Origin: Parasphingorhabdus sp.
GTDB taxonomy: Bacteria; Pseudomonadota; Alphaproteobacteria; Sphingomonadales; Sphingomonadaceae
Reading direction: 5' to 3'
Assembly (NCBI GenBank): GCA_030373505.1
Contig: JAUCYS010000009.1
Span: 62,001 to 126,000, forward strand
DNA: 64,000 nucleotides
The notes under the pieces were generated by a model. That model ran no database searches. It was not told where the DNA came from and saw only the letters and a program-made list of their open reading frames with translations. This document shows, piece by piece, positions 53,156 to 61,029 of the stretch. The position numbers and the translations under genes are program-made. Position 1 is the stretch's first letter, and every line of letters begins with the position of its first letter.

Positions 53156-54013
53156 TCAGATGTTTAACAGCCCAAATGGCACGATTTTGTTGTCGGCATC
53201 ATGTCCAATGTCCGCTTGCCCGAGATAGGGGATATTGGCGCGATCGCACCATCGCCTGGCAATGTCCTCCGCACTTTCACCGAAGGGGCGGTCATTTTCG
53301 GGGATATCGCCGATACGGCCCAATTTTATGCCGGCGAGGCCATGCGCCTCAAGATTGCCGGAGAGATGGAACATGGCGCGATCAAAGGCGTAAAGATATT
53401 CGGATGTCTCTTCTATCAAGACGATATGGTCTCGAAGATTTGGCATCAGCTTCGTGCCAGTCATCATGGCCAGTGTCATCAGATTGAATGCGGCGTATTT
53501 TTTTCCTGCCGTCAGGCCTGGTTCCAGAACATCCTGTTGCCTGTGTACGATCCAGTCCAGAGCGCGGCAGACCGCCTGTTCGCCGCCCTGCCTGGCGATA
53601 TCGGACGGCATCGGCCCATGGGCAACTTCGCCAATGGCTTCGCGATACAGGGCACCGAGCAGGTTGCCAGCGTCGCTATAACCCAGATATATTTTCTTTT
53701 TCGAGCCGTCGCCCAGCTGGCCGATAGCTGCTTCCGCGATTCGGGCGGCACCATAGCCGCCACGCGCAAACCATATGGCGTCGATGCTGGGATCGTTGGC
53801 CAGAGCCACAAAACTGTCGGTGCGCTGTTTATCATTGCCGGCAAAATGTCCCTCGGCAAGAAAACATTGCTCGTCGAAAATCAGTTCGGCCTGTGGATGC
53901 GTTCTGGCGGCGAGCGCAAGGACGCGGTCAGCCGCTTCCCGCGAAAACGGGGTCGACGGCGCGCAAATGCCGATACGGACGGATAGGGAGATGGAATTTG
54001 TTCCTTGCGCCAT
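53156..54013 (-). CDS. ldcA: LD-carboxypeptidase
   Basis: A 285-residue S66 serine peptidase that removes D-Ala from the murein tetrapeptide during peptidoglycan recycling. Start ATG 54013 (MAQGTNSISLSVRIGICAPS). Motifs: WFARGGYGAARI, LGYSDAGNLLGALY with the nucleophile Ser, LIEETSEYLYAFDRAMFHL with the Glu, and PFGLLNI at the end near the catalytic His region. It is divergent from mpl with 34 bases between the starts. Both act in consecutive recycling steps. Confidence 0.92.
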   Translation of the reverse strand: MAQGTNSISLSVRIGICAPSTPFSREAADRVLALAARTHPQAELIFDEQCFLAEGHFAGNDKQRTDSFVALANDPSIDAIWFARGGYGAARIAEAAIGQLGDGSKKKIYLGYSDAGNLLGALYREAIGEVAHGPMPSDIARQGGEQAVCRALDWIVHRQQDVLEPGLTAGKKYAAFNLMTLAMMTGTKLMPNLRDHIVLIEETSEYLYAFDRAMFHLSGNLEAHGLAGIKLGRIGDIPENDRPFGESAEDIARRWCDRANIPYLGQADIGHDADNKIVPFGLLNI

Positions 54014-54047
54014 TGCCAAACAGATAGAGAAGCAATAGCGCGAAAAA

Positions 54048-55445
54048 ATGAGTGAAGACAAATCCTATTATTTCTGCGGGATCGGTGGTTCGGGCATGCT
54101 GCCTCTGGCGATGATCGTCAAGGCAACGGGAGCCCGGGTTTCAGGCTCGGACCGAGCACTGGACCAGGGGCGACTGGCGGACAAATTCCAATGGCTGCAG
54201 GATCGCGGAATCGATCTGTTTCAACAGGATGGCAGCGGTCTGGTTGACGGAAACCAGATATTGATTGCCTCTGCGGCCATCGAAGACTCTGTACCGGATG
54301 TCGCTCAGGCACTAGCGCTGGGGTGCAGGCGAATGACCCGTGCGGAACTGTTGGCAGAGCATTTCAATAGCGCACAGCGCAGCATCGCTGTTGGCGGAAC
54401 CAGCGGCAAATCCACAGTGACCGGTATGATCGGCTGGATTCTGACGGAAGCTGGCTGCGATCCCACGATCATGAACGGGGCGGTGATGAAAAATTTTGCC
54501 GATGCGGATGCCCCGTTTGCCAGTTCCCGGGTGGGTGCTGGCGGGATGATCGTGAGTGAAGTTGACGAAAGCGATGGCTCCATCGCTCTGTTCAAGCCTG
54601 AAATCGCGGTACTCAACAATGTCAGTCTGGATCACAAGAGCCTTGCCGAACTGAGAATATTGTTCGGCAATTTTATTGCGAAATCGAACCACGCCATCTG
54701 GAATCATGACGATGCGGAATCGATCGCGCTGGTTGGTTCTCTCGATCTTTCGGATGCCAGCAGTTTTGGATTTTCGGAAGGTTCCGACTATCGGGCTGTG
54801 CAAGTCGAGGAACAGGCCCTGGGGGCCAGTTTCACTCTGCGCAGGGGCGATGCAGACTTTCCGGTTTCGCTGCAAGTACCAGGCAGGCACAATATCGCCA
54901 ATGCTCTGGCGGCTATAGCGGCGAGCTGTGCCATCGGCGTGCCGATCGACTCGGCGATATCGGCGATTCGATCGTTTCGCGGTCTGGCCCGTCGTTTTGA
55001 TATTGTCGGAACCGCGAATGATGTCACGGTGATAGATGATTTTGGTCATAATCCGGACAAAATCGCCGCCACGCTGCGTACTCTCAAAACATTCCCGGGG
55101 CGGGTGATTGCCTTCTTTCAGCCGCACGGGTTCGGACCGATCAAGAAAATGGGCGTGGAGCTTGCCGCGGTTTTCTCCGAAAACCTGTCCGATGATGATC
55201 GTGTCATCCTGTGCGATCCCGTCTATTTCGGCGGGACAGTGGACCGGTCTCACGGTAGCGAATCGATTGTCGATGCGATAATCGCCGCAGGAGGCAAGGC
55301 AGAACATATTGCAGCCAGACAGGAATGCGGCGACAGAATGGTAGAGCTAGCAAAGCCTGGGGATCGGATCGTCGTCATGGGCGCGCGGGATGACACGCTG
55401 CACGGCTTTGCCTTGGCAATTCTGACGGCGATCAGCCTGAGATAG
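54048..55445 (+). CDS. mpl: Murein tripeptide ligase (UDP-MurNAc:L-Ala-gamma-D-Glu-mDAP ligase)
   Basis: A 465-residue Mur-ligase family enzyme reattaching recycled tripeptide to UDP-MurNAc. Opening FCGIGGSGMLPLAM (Rossmann), ATP site VGGTSGKSTVTGMIGWIL, EVDESDGSI, NNVSLDHKSL, and DFGHNPDKIAATL. FGHNP replaces the usual YGHHP of MurC, and the overall pattern fits Mpl better than MurC; a division/cell-wall cluster, where MurC would sit, is absent. The divergent ldcA strengthens the recycling assignment. Confidence 0.88.
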   Translation: MSEDKSYYFCGIGGSGMLPLAMIVKATGARVSGSDRALDQGRLADKFQWLQDRGIDLFQQDGSGLVDGNQILIASAAIEDSVPDVAQALALGCRRMTRAELLAEHFNSAQRSIAVGGTSGKSTVTGMIGWILTEAGCDPTIMNGAVMKNFADADAPFASSRVGAGGMIVSEVDESDGSIALFKPEIAVLNNVSLDHKSLAELRILFGNFIAKSNHAIWNHDDAESIALVGSLDLSDASSFGFSEGSDYRAVQVEEQALGASFTLRRGDADFPVSLQVPGRHNIANALAAIAASCAIGVPIDSAISAIRSFRGLARRFDIVGTANDVTVIDDFGHNPDKIAATLRTLKTFPGRVIAFFQPHGFGPIKKMGVELAAVFSENLSDDDRVILCDPVYFGGTVDRSHGSESIVDAIIAAGGKAEHIAARQECGDRMVELAKPGDRIVVMGARDDTLHGFALAILTAISLR

Positions 55446-55800
55446 TTCGATTTACGGGCGGCCCGGAGACATGGTGCCAGAATGTCAGGCCCGATATTCC
55501 TGTACGGAAAAGGATTCGGGGAAGGGGAGTTATCGTTGAATAGCGAGACGGGGTGTTTCGCCATTGCAACACTTGCTGCCGAACTGTTGAACAAGTTCTC
55601 CTTAGGCTTTCCAGAATCAACATGATGTTGTAATATTAAAATTGTGGCGATTCTCTGGACCGCTATTTCGCAAAATCCATTTTAGCGCCCGTTTATTACC
55701 CCCTGTGAGGGTAAAATTATGACAGGATTTTGTTAACTATTATTTCGAAACTGTTAACACCGCGGCCGCACGTCGCTATCTCCTAATTAAAAATCCTTTA
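55446..55800. other. Gene-free stretch with several perfect dyads
   Basis: First part of a 638-base gap. No convincing open frame. Perfect inverted repeats: CAACAT-G-ATGTTG (55618-55630), TTACCC-N7-GGGTAA (55696-55714) and two GTTAAC sites 21 bases apart (55732-55737, 55753-55758), which is two helical turns. The stretch is more AT-rich than the surrounding genes. These look like protein-binding sites in the control region of the downstream secreted-protein/PilZ genes. Confidence 0.5.
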
Positions 55801-55827
55801 AAAACAGATGTCTAAGGGCGTGGCACC

Positions 55828-55953
55828 GTAACAGCGGGTTACATTAGCCGTATCTAACTGCCTGTTGCCGACAAGTTCGGGCAGAAAAGATGGGCAAGTG
55901 GGACAATTCGGCATTTGCCTGTGGTAACCCAATTTAAGCACCACAGTTGTCCC
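55828..55953 (+). ncRNA. Predicted structured RNA leader: three-way junction with a competing fold
   Basis: Closing stem GGGTTAC (55836-55842) with GTAACCC (55924-55930) encloses two hairpins. One is a 7-pair stem 55858-55864/55878-55884; the other is a 9-pair stem 55892-55900/55912-55920. G-U pairs occur that would be A-C mismatches on the other strand, favouring a plus-strand RNA. A second fold competes: GTAAC/GTTAC (55828-55832/55838-55842) and CTGTGGT/ACCACAG (55919-55925/55940-55946), extended by GGGACAA/TTGTCCC (55900-55906/55947-55953). Mutually exclusive folds are riboswitch- or thermosensor-like. No known class is recognised, and this is hand folding only. Confidence 0.45.
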
Positions 55954-55957
55954 TGCA

Positions 55958-55989
55958 TTGGTACGATATTCTGGTCGATATCGTACCAA
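55958..55989. promoter_or_regulatory. Perfect 12-base inverted repeat
   Basis: TTGGTACGATAT (55958-55969) and ATATCGTACCAA (55978-55989) with an 8-base spacer. It could be a DNA operator or an RNA hairpin. It directly follows the predicted structured RNA. Confidence 0.5.
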
Positions 55990-55997
55990 CTGTTCCC

Positions 55998-56030
55998 GGT
56001 GGAGCGGATGGATATACCGTCCGCTCCACC
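55998..56030. promoter_or_regulatory. Second strong hairpin before the secreted-protein gene
   Basis: GGTGGAGCGGA (55998-56008) and TCCGCTCCACC (56020-56030) around an 11-base loop, with CCGG outside on both sides (55996-55999, 56032-56035). The stem is terminator-strength but no T-run follows, so it may be an attenuation or mRNA stability element 54 bases before the ATG at 56084. Confidence 0.5.
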
Positions 56031-56083
56031 TCCGGACAGAGGCCCTAGAGTCTGGCGCTTGCGACTTAGTTGTGGGATGCGTT

Positions 56084-56455
56084 ATGCAGTCAATTGGTTT
56101 GGCATCGTGGAACAGGAAAGCCGATTATTTTCGGTCTATTATCTGTTCCTGCATCGTGCCCTTACCCATCCTGATTATCATGATCATCGGCATATCGCCT
56201 GCACTAAAGTCAGAAGCCTTCGCGACCGGCACGGCAGGGCAGGCGCCACAGGGTCGCGCCACCGCCGTAGCAAGCGCGCAGATCGTCAAGCCATTTCCGA
56301 TGGATTCGGGATCGCAGGCTGGAAATGACGCACACAGTTCAGCGATTACGGGTTTGCGCCGCACCACCATACGTAGCTGTGCATCCATTCTTGGAAAGGA
56401 CAGCAATCAGCTTGCCAGAGCCTCCTGCGAACTCCGCCTGATCGAAATGCAATGA
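56084..56455 (+). CDS. Small exported protein of unknown function
   Basis: A 123-residue protein from ATG 56084 (MQSIGLASWNRKADYFRSII) with GGGA upstream. A strong hydrophobic block (CIVPLPILIIMIIGISPALK) acts as signal or anchor, after a long basic n-region. The mature part is Ala/Gly/Ser-rich (ATGTAGQAPQGRATAVASAQ) and ends in a segment with two cysteines (RSCASILGKDSN, ASCELRLIE). I know no family. It lies 75 bases before another exported protein on the same strand, so they may form an operon with the PilZ gene. Confidence 0.6.
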   Translation: MQSIGLASWNRKADYFRSIICSCIVPLPILIIMIIGISPALKSEAFATGTAGQAPQGRATAVASAQIVKPFPMDSGSQAGNDAHSSAITGLRRTTIRSCASILGKDSNQLARASCELRLIEMQ

Positions 56456-56530
56456 ATGGCGTTTCAAGGAATATAAGAGGATTCAATCGGAATGAACCAT
56501 CCCATGAACGAGTCCCGACAGGAGAATATG

Positions 56531-57142
56531 ATGTCGGCATCATATTTGAAATATAAGACGTTGGTGGCTTCCGAAACCCGGTGCGTCGATCTGCTGCCGT
56601 CCCGACCGGCCGTTATGTTCGGTCTGATTGGGGCGCTGCTCATTGCGGTTCCTCTGCCGGCGTTTGCGGAATCGGGGTCGAGCGACAACATCTCCATCGC
56701 CCTTTCCAGCAGTGTGGTCGGCAATCCGATAGGGCAGGATGGTGTGTCCAACACCGCCGCAGGCGCGATCGTCGATTTCTCTGTTGTTGTCAAAGGGCCA
56801 ACCGAACGCGGTGCGCCGGCCACATCTTTCGGGATCAGCGACAAGGTGCCCGAACATCTTTCGCTTTTTGTGGGCGACTTGCAAGGGAGTGGCAGTGGGC
56901 CAGCTGCATTCACCGACCATGACAGCGGTTTGCAATTCAGTTTTGAGGGACTTTCCAACGCCAATGATTCGGTCGAATTCTCCAGCGATGGAGGTGCAAC
57001 ATTCGACTATATTCCCGTCCCGGATGCAGACGGGTTCGATGCGAATGTGACGCATGTCAGATTCCTGCCGCGCGGTGCTCTTCTTGCGACGACCGGCCCG
57101 AAGGAGCGGTTTTCCTTACGTTACAGAATGAAGGTCAAATAA
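56531..57142 (+). CDS. Exported DUF11-like surface protein
   Basis: A 203-residue protein; AGGAG favours the ATGs at 56528/56531, while an ATG at 56492 is also possible. A long n-region precedes the signal core (FGLIGALLIAVPLPAFAE). The mature part (ALSSSVVGNPIGQDGVSN, then TAAGAIVDFSVVVKG) resembles the KxSxxxSDPxxGTxNPxxxPGAxxxYTITVxN pattern of DUF11-type repeat domains of surface proteins, in a single diverged copy. DGGATFDYIPVPDADGFDAN and VTHVRFLPRG also fit that group. The role is unknown. It is followed one base later by the PilZ gene. Confidence 0.7.
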   Translation: MSASYLKYKTLVASETRCVDLLPSRPAVMFGLIGALLIAVPLPAFAESGSSDNISIALSSSVVGNPIGQDGVSNTAAGAIVDFSVVVKGPTERGAPATSFGISDKVPEHLSLFVGDLQGSGSGPAAFTDHDSGLQFSFEGLSNANDSVEFSSDGGATFDYIPVPDADGFDANVTHVRFLPRGALLATTGPKERFSLRYRMKVK

Positions 57143-57143
57143 G

Positions 57144-58067
57144 ATGATGAATATGATCGGATCTGGTGTTTCACCCGCTATGGCGATGGACGATGTTAAC
57201 AGCGAGGAAGACCGCCGAAAGCAAGACCGGCATATCGCGATGCTCCGGCTCGCCAAGATCAAGACCGAATCCGGCGAAGGTTGGGGTTTTATCAAGAATC
57301 TCTCGGCCACCGGAATGATGGTGGAAGTGCATCCCAATTTTGAATTGGGAGACAGTGTTTCTGCACTTTTGACCGAAGATCAGGAACTGACGGGGACGGT
57401 ACGCTGGCGGAAAAAGGCGTTGGCCGGCGTCGAGTTCTTCTCACCCATCGATATCGCCAAGGTGCTTGCGAAACCTTGTGATTCCAAGCACGGTCGGGTT
57501 TCCCGCCTTCCCCGTATCGAGATGAAGCATCCGATCAACCTCTATCTGGGATCGCGATTAATTCATGCGGACATTCGTGACATTTCGCCCGCAGGCATTT
57601 GCGTGGCGACCGATGTCACATTCGAGATCGGCAAAAAGTTGCGCCTTTCTGTCCCGGATTTGCTGGACATCCACGGTACCGTGCGGTGGCAATCTGCAGA
57701 TCGGGTGGGAATCGCGTTTTCCGAAAGGCTTCCGCTGGATGACCTGATGGTATGGCTGTCCACCTTCTACCGTTCGGCGAGAATGGACTCCAATGAACTG
57801 GCGGTTCTTAACGAAGCTTCTGGGGCCGATGATCTGGCGGTAAATTCCCGTCCTTTGCAGGTTATCGGACATGACGACCTCGGGAAGGAAATATTGATCG
57901 ATACGATGAATACAGCGACCGAGGCTTTGACCCAGTTTAAAGCCACCTCGAAATTTTTCTACCGGGTGAGCATCAGGAATGCCGACGATGTGGAGCTGTC
58001 GATAGGCGCTATTGTCCTGGCCGCATTTGATGAGGAACGGGCAGCGGCCGGGAAAGAGATTCTCTGA
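57144..58067 (+). CDS. Tandem PilZ-domain protein
   Basis: A 307-residue cytoplasmic protein; ATGs at 57144 and 57147 are both usable. Domain 1 (about residues 24-100) has RKQDR, matching RxxxR, and NLSATGMMVEV, matching the (D/N)xSxxG c-di-GMP motif. Domain 2 (about 118-205) has DISPAGICVAT, but its arginines (RVSRLPRIE) do not keep the RxxxR spacing, so it may not bind. The last 90 residues are unassigned. Starting one base after the exported DUF11-like gene, it probably links c-di-GMP to a surface function. Confidence 0.88.
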   Translation: MMNMIGSGVSPAMAMDDVNSEEDRRKQDRHIAMLRLAKIKTESGEGWGFIKNLSATGMMVEVHPNFELGDSVSALLTEDQELTGTVRWRKKALAGVEFFSPIDIAKVLAKPCDSKHGRVSRLPRIEMKHPINLYLGSRLIHADIRDISPAGICVATDVTFEIGKKLRLSVPDLLDIHGTVRWQSADRVGIAFSERLPLDDLMVWLSTFYRSARMDSNELAVLNEASGADDLAVNSRPLQVIGHDDLGKEILIDTMNTATEALTQFKATSKFFYRVSIRNADDVELSIGAIVLAAFDEERAAAGKEIL

Positions 58068-58488
58068 CCGGTTTGTCGCTCGGTCTGGTTCGAACGAGCA
58101 ACAGCATTGGAAATTGCCGCGAACAGGGGGACTTTTGTCCTTTGCTGACTCGTCGAAAATGAAAACTGATATTTCGCCTGCACCGCCAGCTAAATTTCTT
58201 GCGCGCCGGCCTTTTTGGGCAAGGGCTCAATCCAAGTTTGCTGCATGACGGCCGCGTCTGCTGCATCCGGGCGCGCGGTTACACTACCAACCTGACGGGC
58301 CGGACTTTCTGCATAATCTGCAACTTGCCTGCATTCGGAGCAGAATCCACATTTTACCCAGAATTTGCCGGTTGAATCATTTGCTATTCCGCGAATATGT
58401 TACGATATGTTACAAGTTGCTCGGGCGCGAGTGAACTGGGAGGCTGACGTCAACCAAAGACGTTCCAGATAAGGACAGTAGCCAACAG
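58068..58488. other. 421-base gap with a tandem ATATGTTAC repeat
   Basis: No gene is recognised. ATATGTTAC occurs twice (58395-58403 and 58405-58413) with a 10-base period, i.e. on one face of the helix, 76 bases before the following gene. This is a typical layout for a regulator bound as a dimer to direct repeats. Nothing else is seen beyond a few GC-rich short dyads. Confidence 0.45.
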
Positions 58489-60216
58489 ATGGATGATGCC
58501 GACGCCCTGCAACTGTGTCTGGAACGCGACCGGCTGTTGAGTGACCCCGAATTTGCGCGTTCTCCCATCATGTGCAAATTGCTGCGATTCCTGGTGGATT
58601 ATAAATTGTCCGGCAACAGCGTCCCGTTGAAAAGCTATATTATCGCTACAGATGCGCTTGGTCGGAATGAAAATTTTGACCCAAAGACAGACAGTTATCC
58701 GCGAGTCCAGATGGTCCGATTGCGTCGGATGCTTGACAATTTCTACTTGCGCAACGGTGGCGAAAATCGACTGGTCATCGCTCCCAACCAATATGCAATC
58801 GCATTGGAACCCAATCGACCAAGCACGGTCGACACCAATGACCTGATGGGCGAATCCGACGATTCTGAGGTCCGAGAATCAGCTGAGTTTCCACCTATGG
58901 ATGCGATGGGAGAGGGGAGGGTGCTCGATCATCGACGGGACGCGCGCCGACCACTTGCCCGGGTTCTAGTGGGGATAATCCTGGCCATGCTGACAGGTGC
59001 TGCCGCCTATCTGCTCTGGCTTGATCGAGACGCTGGCCAAGATGGCAGGGAAATTGCCTATCCCGGAGTCGTGCTCGATTTGCCGACGGCTGCTGTCGGT
59101 ACGCGGGAAGATGAGCTTTCCGAATCGATCGGCAATCATCTGGTTGGCCGGTTGAAGGGTTTTGGGGGGATAAGGGTCTTTGATATCCAGGCCGGTCCGC
59201 CCGAAAGATCCGGCTATCTCATCAAGGTGCGCTTCCTGAATCCGAAGGCCGATAAGGTGGAGTTGCGCCTGCTGACTCGCGATAGCGGCGAGATTTTATG
59301 GTCGACAGAAATCGACACGTCGAATGCAGCGACCTGGAAGCTGGAACTGGACAGGGCCATTGTCTCTCTGGTGGGCAATTATGGGGAAATTGCCCAGTCA
59401 GAACTGTCGAAGGTGGGAAATGACTTTTCCGCCGGCTACCCCTGTCTGCTGCAATTTGATCTATATATCCGCTATCGCGAACAGGAGAAATTGAAACCGC
59501 TGCGCAAATGTTTGAGACAGTCGGTAAAACGCTTTCCGAATGATGCCCATCTTTTGAGTGTCGCGGCTTTTGCACGAAATATGGCAGAACAATCCGAGCC
59601 CGACATAAGGGGCAAGGGGCTCGGGATGGTTCTGGCGCGAAAAGCCGAGGTGATTGATCACGATAGTGCAGCGGCCAATTTTGCTATTGCGCAGTCCGCT
59701 TTCTTTGCGGGTGATTGTGCCACCGGCGTGGCCTGGGGTAAAAAAGCACTTGCGCTGAATCCTCTAAATTCCCGGATATCAGGATATCTCGGACTTTATA
59801 TGATCGCCTGCGATTTGCCAGAAGGCGAGAGCTATGCAGTTCGCGCTCTCGAATTCGATCCCAACGTCGACTTGACGATCGCCGGCGCGGTCGCGTTCCA
59901 GATGCTCAAACGCGGCGATGCTGTCTCGGCCCGGGACCTCTCCGCCAGATATATGGCCTCGTCGCTCAGGGACGAGCCGGCGTTGGAGCTGACCTATATT
60001 CTGTCATCCGCGATGCTAAAAGATCTGACAGAGGCCCGGCGAGCTTGGAAAATTCTCGCCGAGCGTTATGGCCTGTCGGAATCGGCTCCGCCTCGTGAAG
60101 TGCTGAGTCGATGGATCTCCAGTCCGGTATTGCTCAACGAAGTGATGCAGTTGGCAGATCAGACGGGCTTGTTCCATCAATTTCCCGACAATTCCAAAGT
60201 CAAGCCGAGCCGCTGA
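58489..60216 (+). CDS. ToxR/CadC-like membrane protein with periplasmic TPR-like domain, paralog 1
   Basis: A 575-residue protein. Residues 10-108 form a domain known from many alphaproteobacterial TPR or cyclase proteins (LERDRLLSDPEFARSP, then YPRVQMVRLRRMLDNFYLRN). The RLRR helix plus the following strand look like an OmpR/CadC winged helix. One membrane segment (about 157-177, VLVGIILAMLTGAAAYLLWL) is followed by a periplasmic region with TPR-like helices. Four cysteines (GYPC, RKC, GDC, IAC) are conserved in the second paralog at 61030. I infer a membrane-anchored one-component regulator; DNA binding is not shown. Confidence 0.72.
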   Translation: MDDADALQLCLERDRLLSDPEFARSPIMCKLLRFLVDYKLSGNSVPLKSYIIATDALGRNENFDPKTDSYPRVQMVRLRRMLDNFYLRNGGENRLVIAPNQYAIALEPNRPSTVDTNDLMGESDDSEVRESAEFPPMDAMGEGRVLDHRRDARRPLARVLVGIILAMLTGAAAYLLWLDRDAGQDGREIAYPGVVLDLPTAAVGTREDELSESIGNHLVGRLKGFGGIRVFDIQAGPPERSGYLIKVRFLNPKADKVELRLLTRDSGEILWSTEIDTSNAATWKLELDRAIVSLVGNYGEIAQSELSKVGNDFSAGYPCLLQFDLYIRYREQEKLKPLRKCLRQSVKRFPNDAHLLSVAAFARNMAEQSEPDIRGKGLGMVLARKAEVIDHDSAAANFAIAQSAFFAGDCATGVAWGKKALALNPLNSRISGYLGLYMIACDLPEGESYAVRALEFDPNVDLTIAGAVAFQMLKRGDAVSARDLSARYMASSLRDEPALELTYILSSAMLKDLTEARRAWKILAERYGLSESAPPREVLSRWISSPVLLNEVMQLADQTGLFHQFPDNSKVKPSR

Positions 60217-60400
60217 AGGATCCGCTGAGCTCTGTCCCTGCCTTTTTCGTCCCGAAAGCAATCGCCTTTCATATGTAAATCGAAGTAACACGTCATTGTT
60301 AACGTAATAAATTAAGCGCTATTATGCTGTTAATTTACTAGTATATTTTTACTACATTGGCTTATAGGACATCGCATTCCAGGGGGGATGCAGGGACGCG

Positions 60401-60910
60401 TTGGTCATTATGCTATTGGATTATTTGTTTTATTTTCTAATTTTTACATTAGCGAGCGCTGCTGGATATTTGGCCTTTCGACTAAGGAAGCTGCAATCCG
60501 AATTGCGGGACGTGAGGCTTGAGCTGGATCGCTGCCAGTTGACGCTCGAGATTTCTGAGGATGTTGGCCGGTTCGGATCCTGGCATCTGGATGCAAAAAC
60601 CAATGCCGTAAAATGGTCAGACTATATTTTCGACATGCACGAGCGTCGCCATTCGCTCGGCCACCCTCCGATAGAAGCTGCTGTTCATTATTATCATCCG
60701 GATGATCGCGAGATGGTAAAGACGGTGGTGGCGCGGGCGCTGAAAGACGGCGACGACTTTGAATTCCGGGCGCGGGTCCTGACAGAAAATAGCCGTGAAC
60801 TTCCCGTGCTGGCCCGAGGTACCTGCCAGATTGGAGGAGATGGTGACGTTCTCGGAATCTTCGGCTGTTTTGTCGATCTGAGCACACCCGAGGATCGAAA
60901 ATTCGGATGA
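60401..60910 (+). CDS. Membrane-anchored PAS-domain protein
   Basis: A 169-residue protein. TTG 60401 follows CAGGGACGCG; ATG 60410 (MLLDYLFYFLIFTLASAAGY) is an alternative. An N-terminal membrane segment is followed by a short coiled helix (KLQSELRDVRLELDRCQLTL) and a PAS-3 type fold (VGRFGSWHLDAKTNAVKWSD, VHYYHPDDREMVKTVVARAL, LGIFGCFVDLS). There is no kinase, cyclase or HTH output, so it must signal through a partner or act as a sensor subunit. It lies between the two paralogous TPR regulators. The upstream 184 bases are notably AT-rich. Confidence 0.78.
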   Translation: MVIMLLDYLFYFLIFTLASAAGYLAFRLRKLQSELRDVRLELDRCQLTLEISEDVGRFGSWHLDAKTNAVKWSDYIFDMHERRHSLGHPPIEAAVHYYHPDDREMVKTVVARALKDGDDFEFRARVLTENSRELPVLARGTCQIGGDGDVLGIFGCFVDLSTPEDRKFG

Positions 60911-61029
60911 CCTGAGAAAATCGGCGACTGTCAGGCAACTATCTCCATGGTTGTGGGTTGATAAGATTCGTTTGCTGCCACTGTTTATCACAGGTAGCAT
61001 GTTGGAGACCGCAACCTATTGGGGGAAAC

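Noticed and set aside
55836-55930. attC-like recombination site
   Set aside because: The GGGTTAC/GTAACCC arms recall integron attC core sites, but the internal hairpins do not match attC layout, no integrase or cassette array is present, and downstream genes are in a normal operon order.
55798-55989. 63-codon minus-strand frame with CPTCP
   Set aside because: It lies on the predicted structured RNA and dyads, has no ribosome site and no hydrophobic or domain pattern; the apparent motif is chance.
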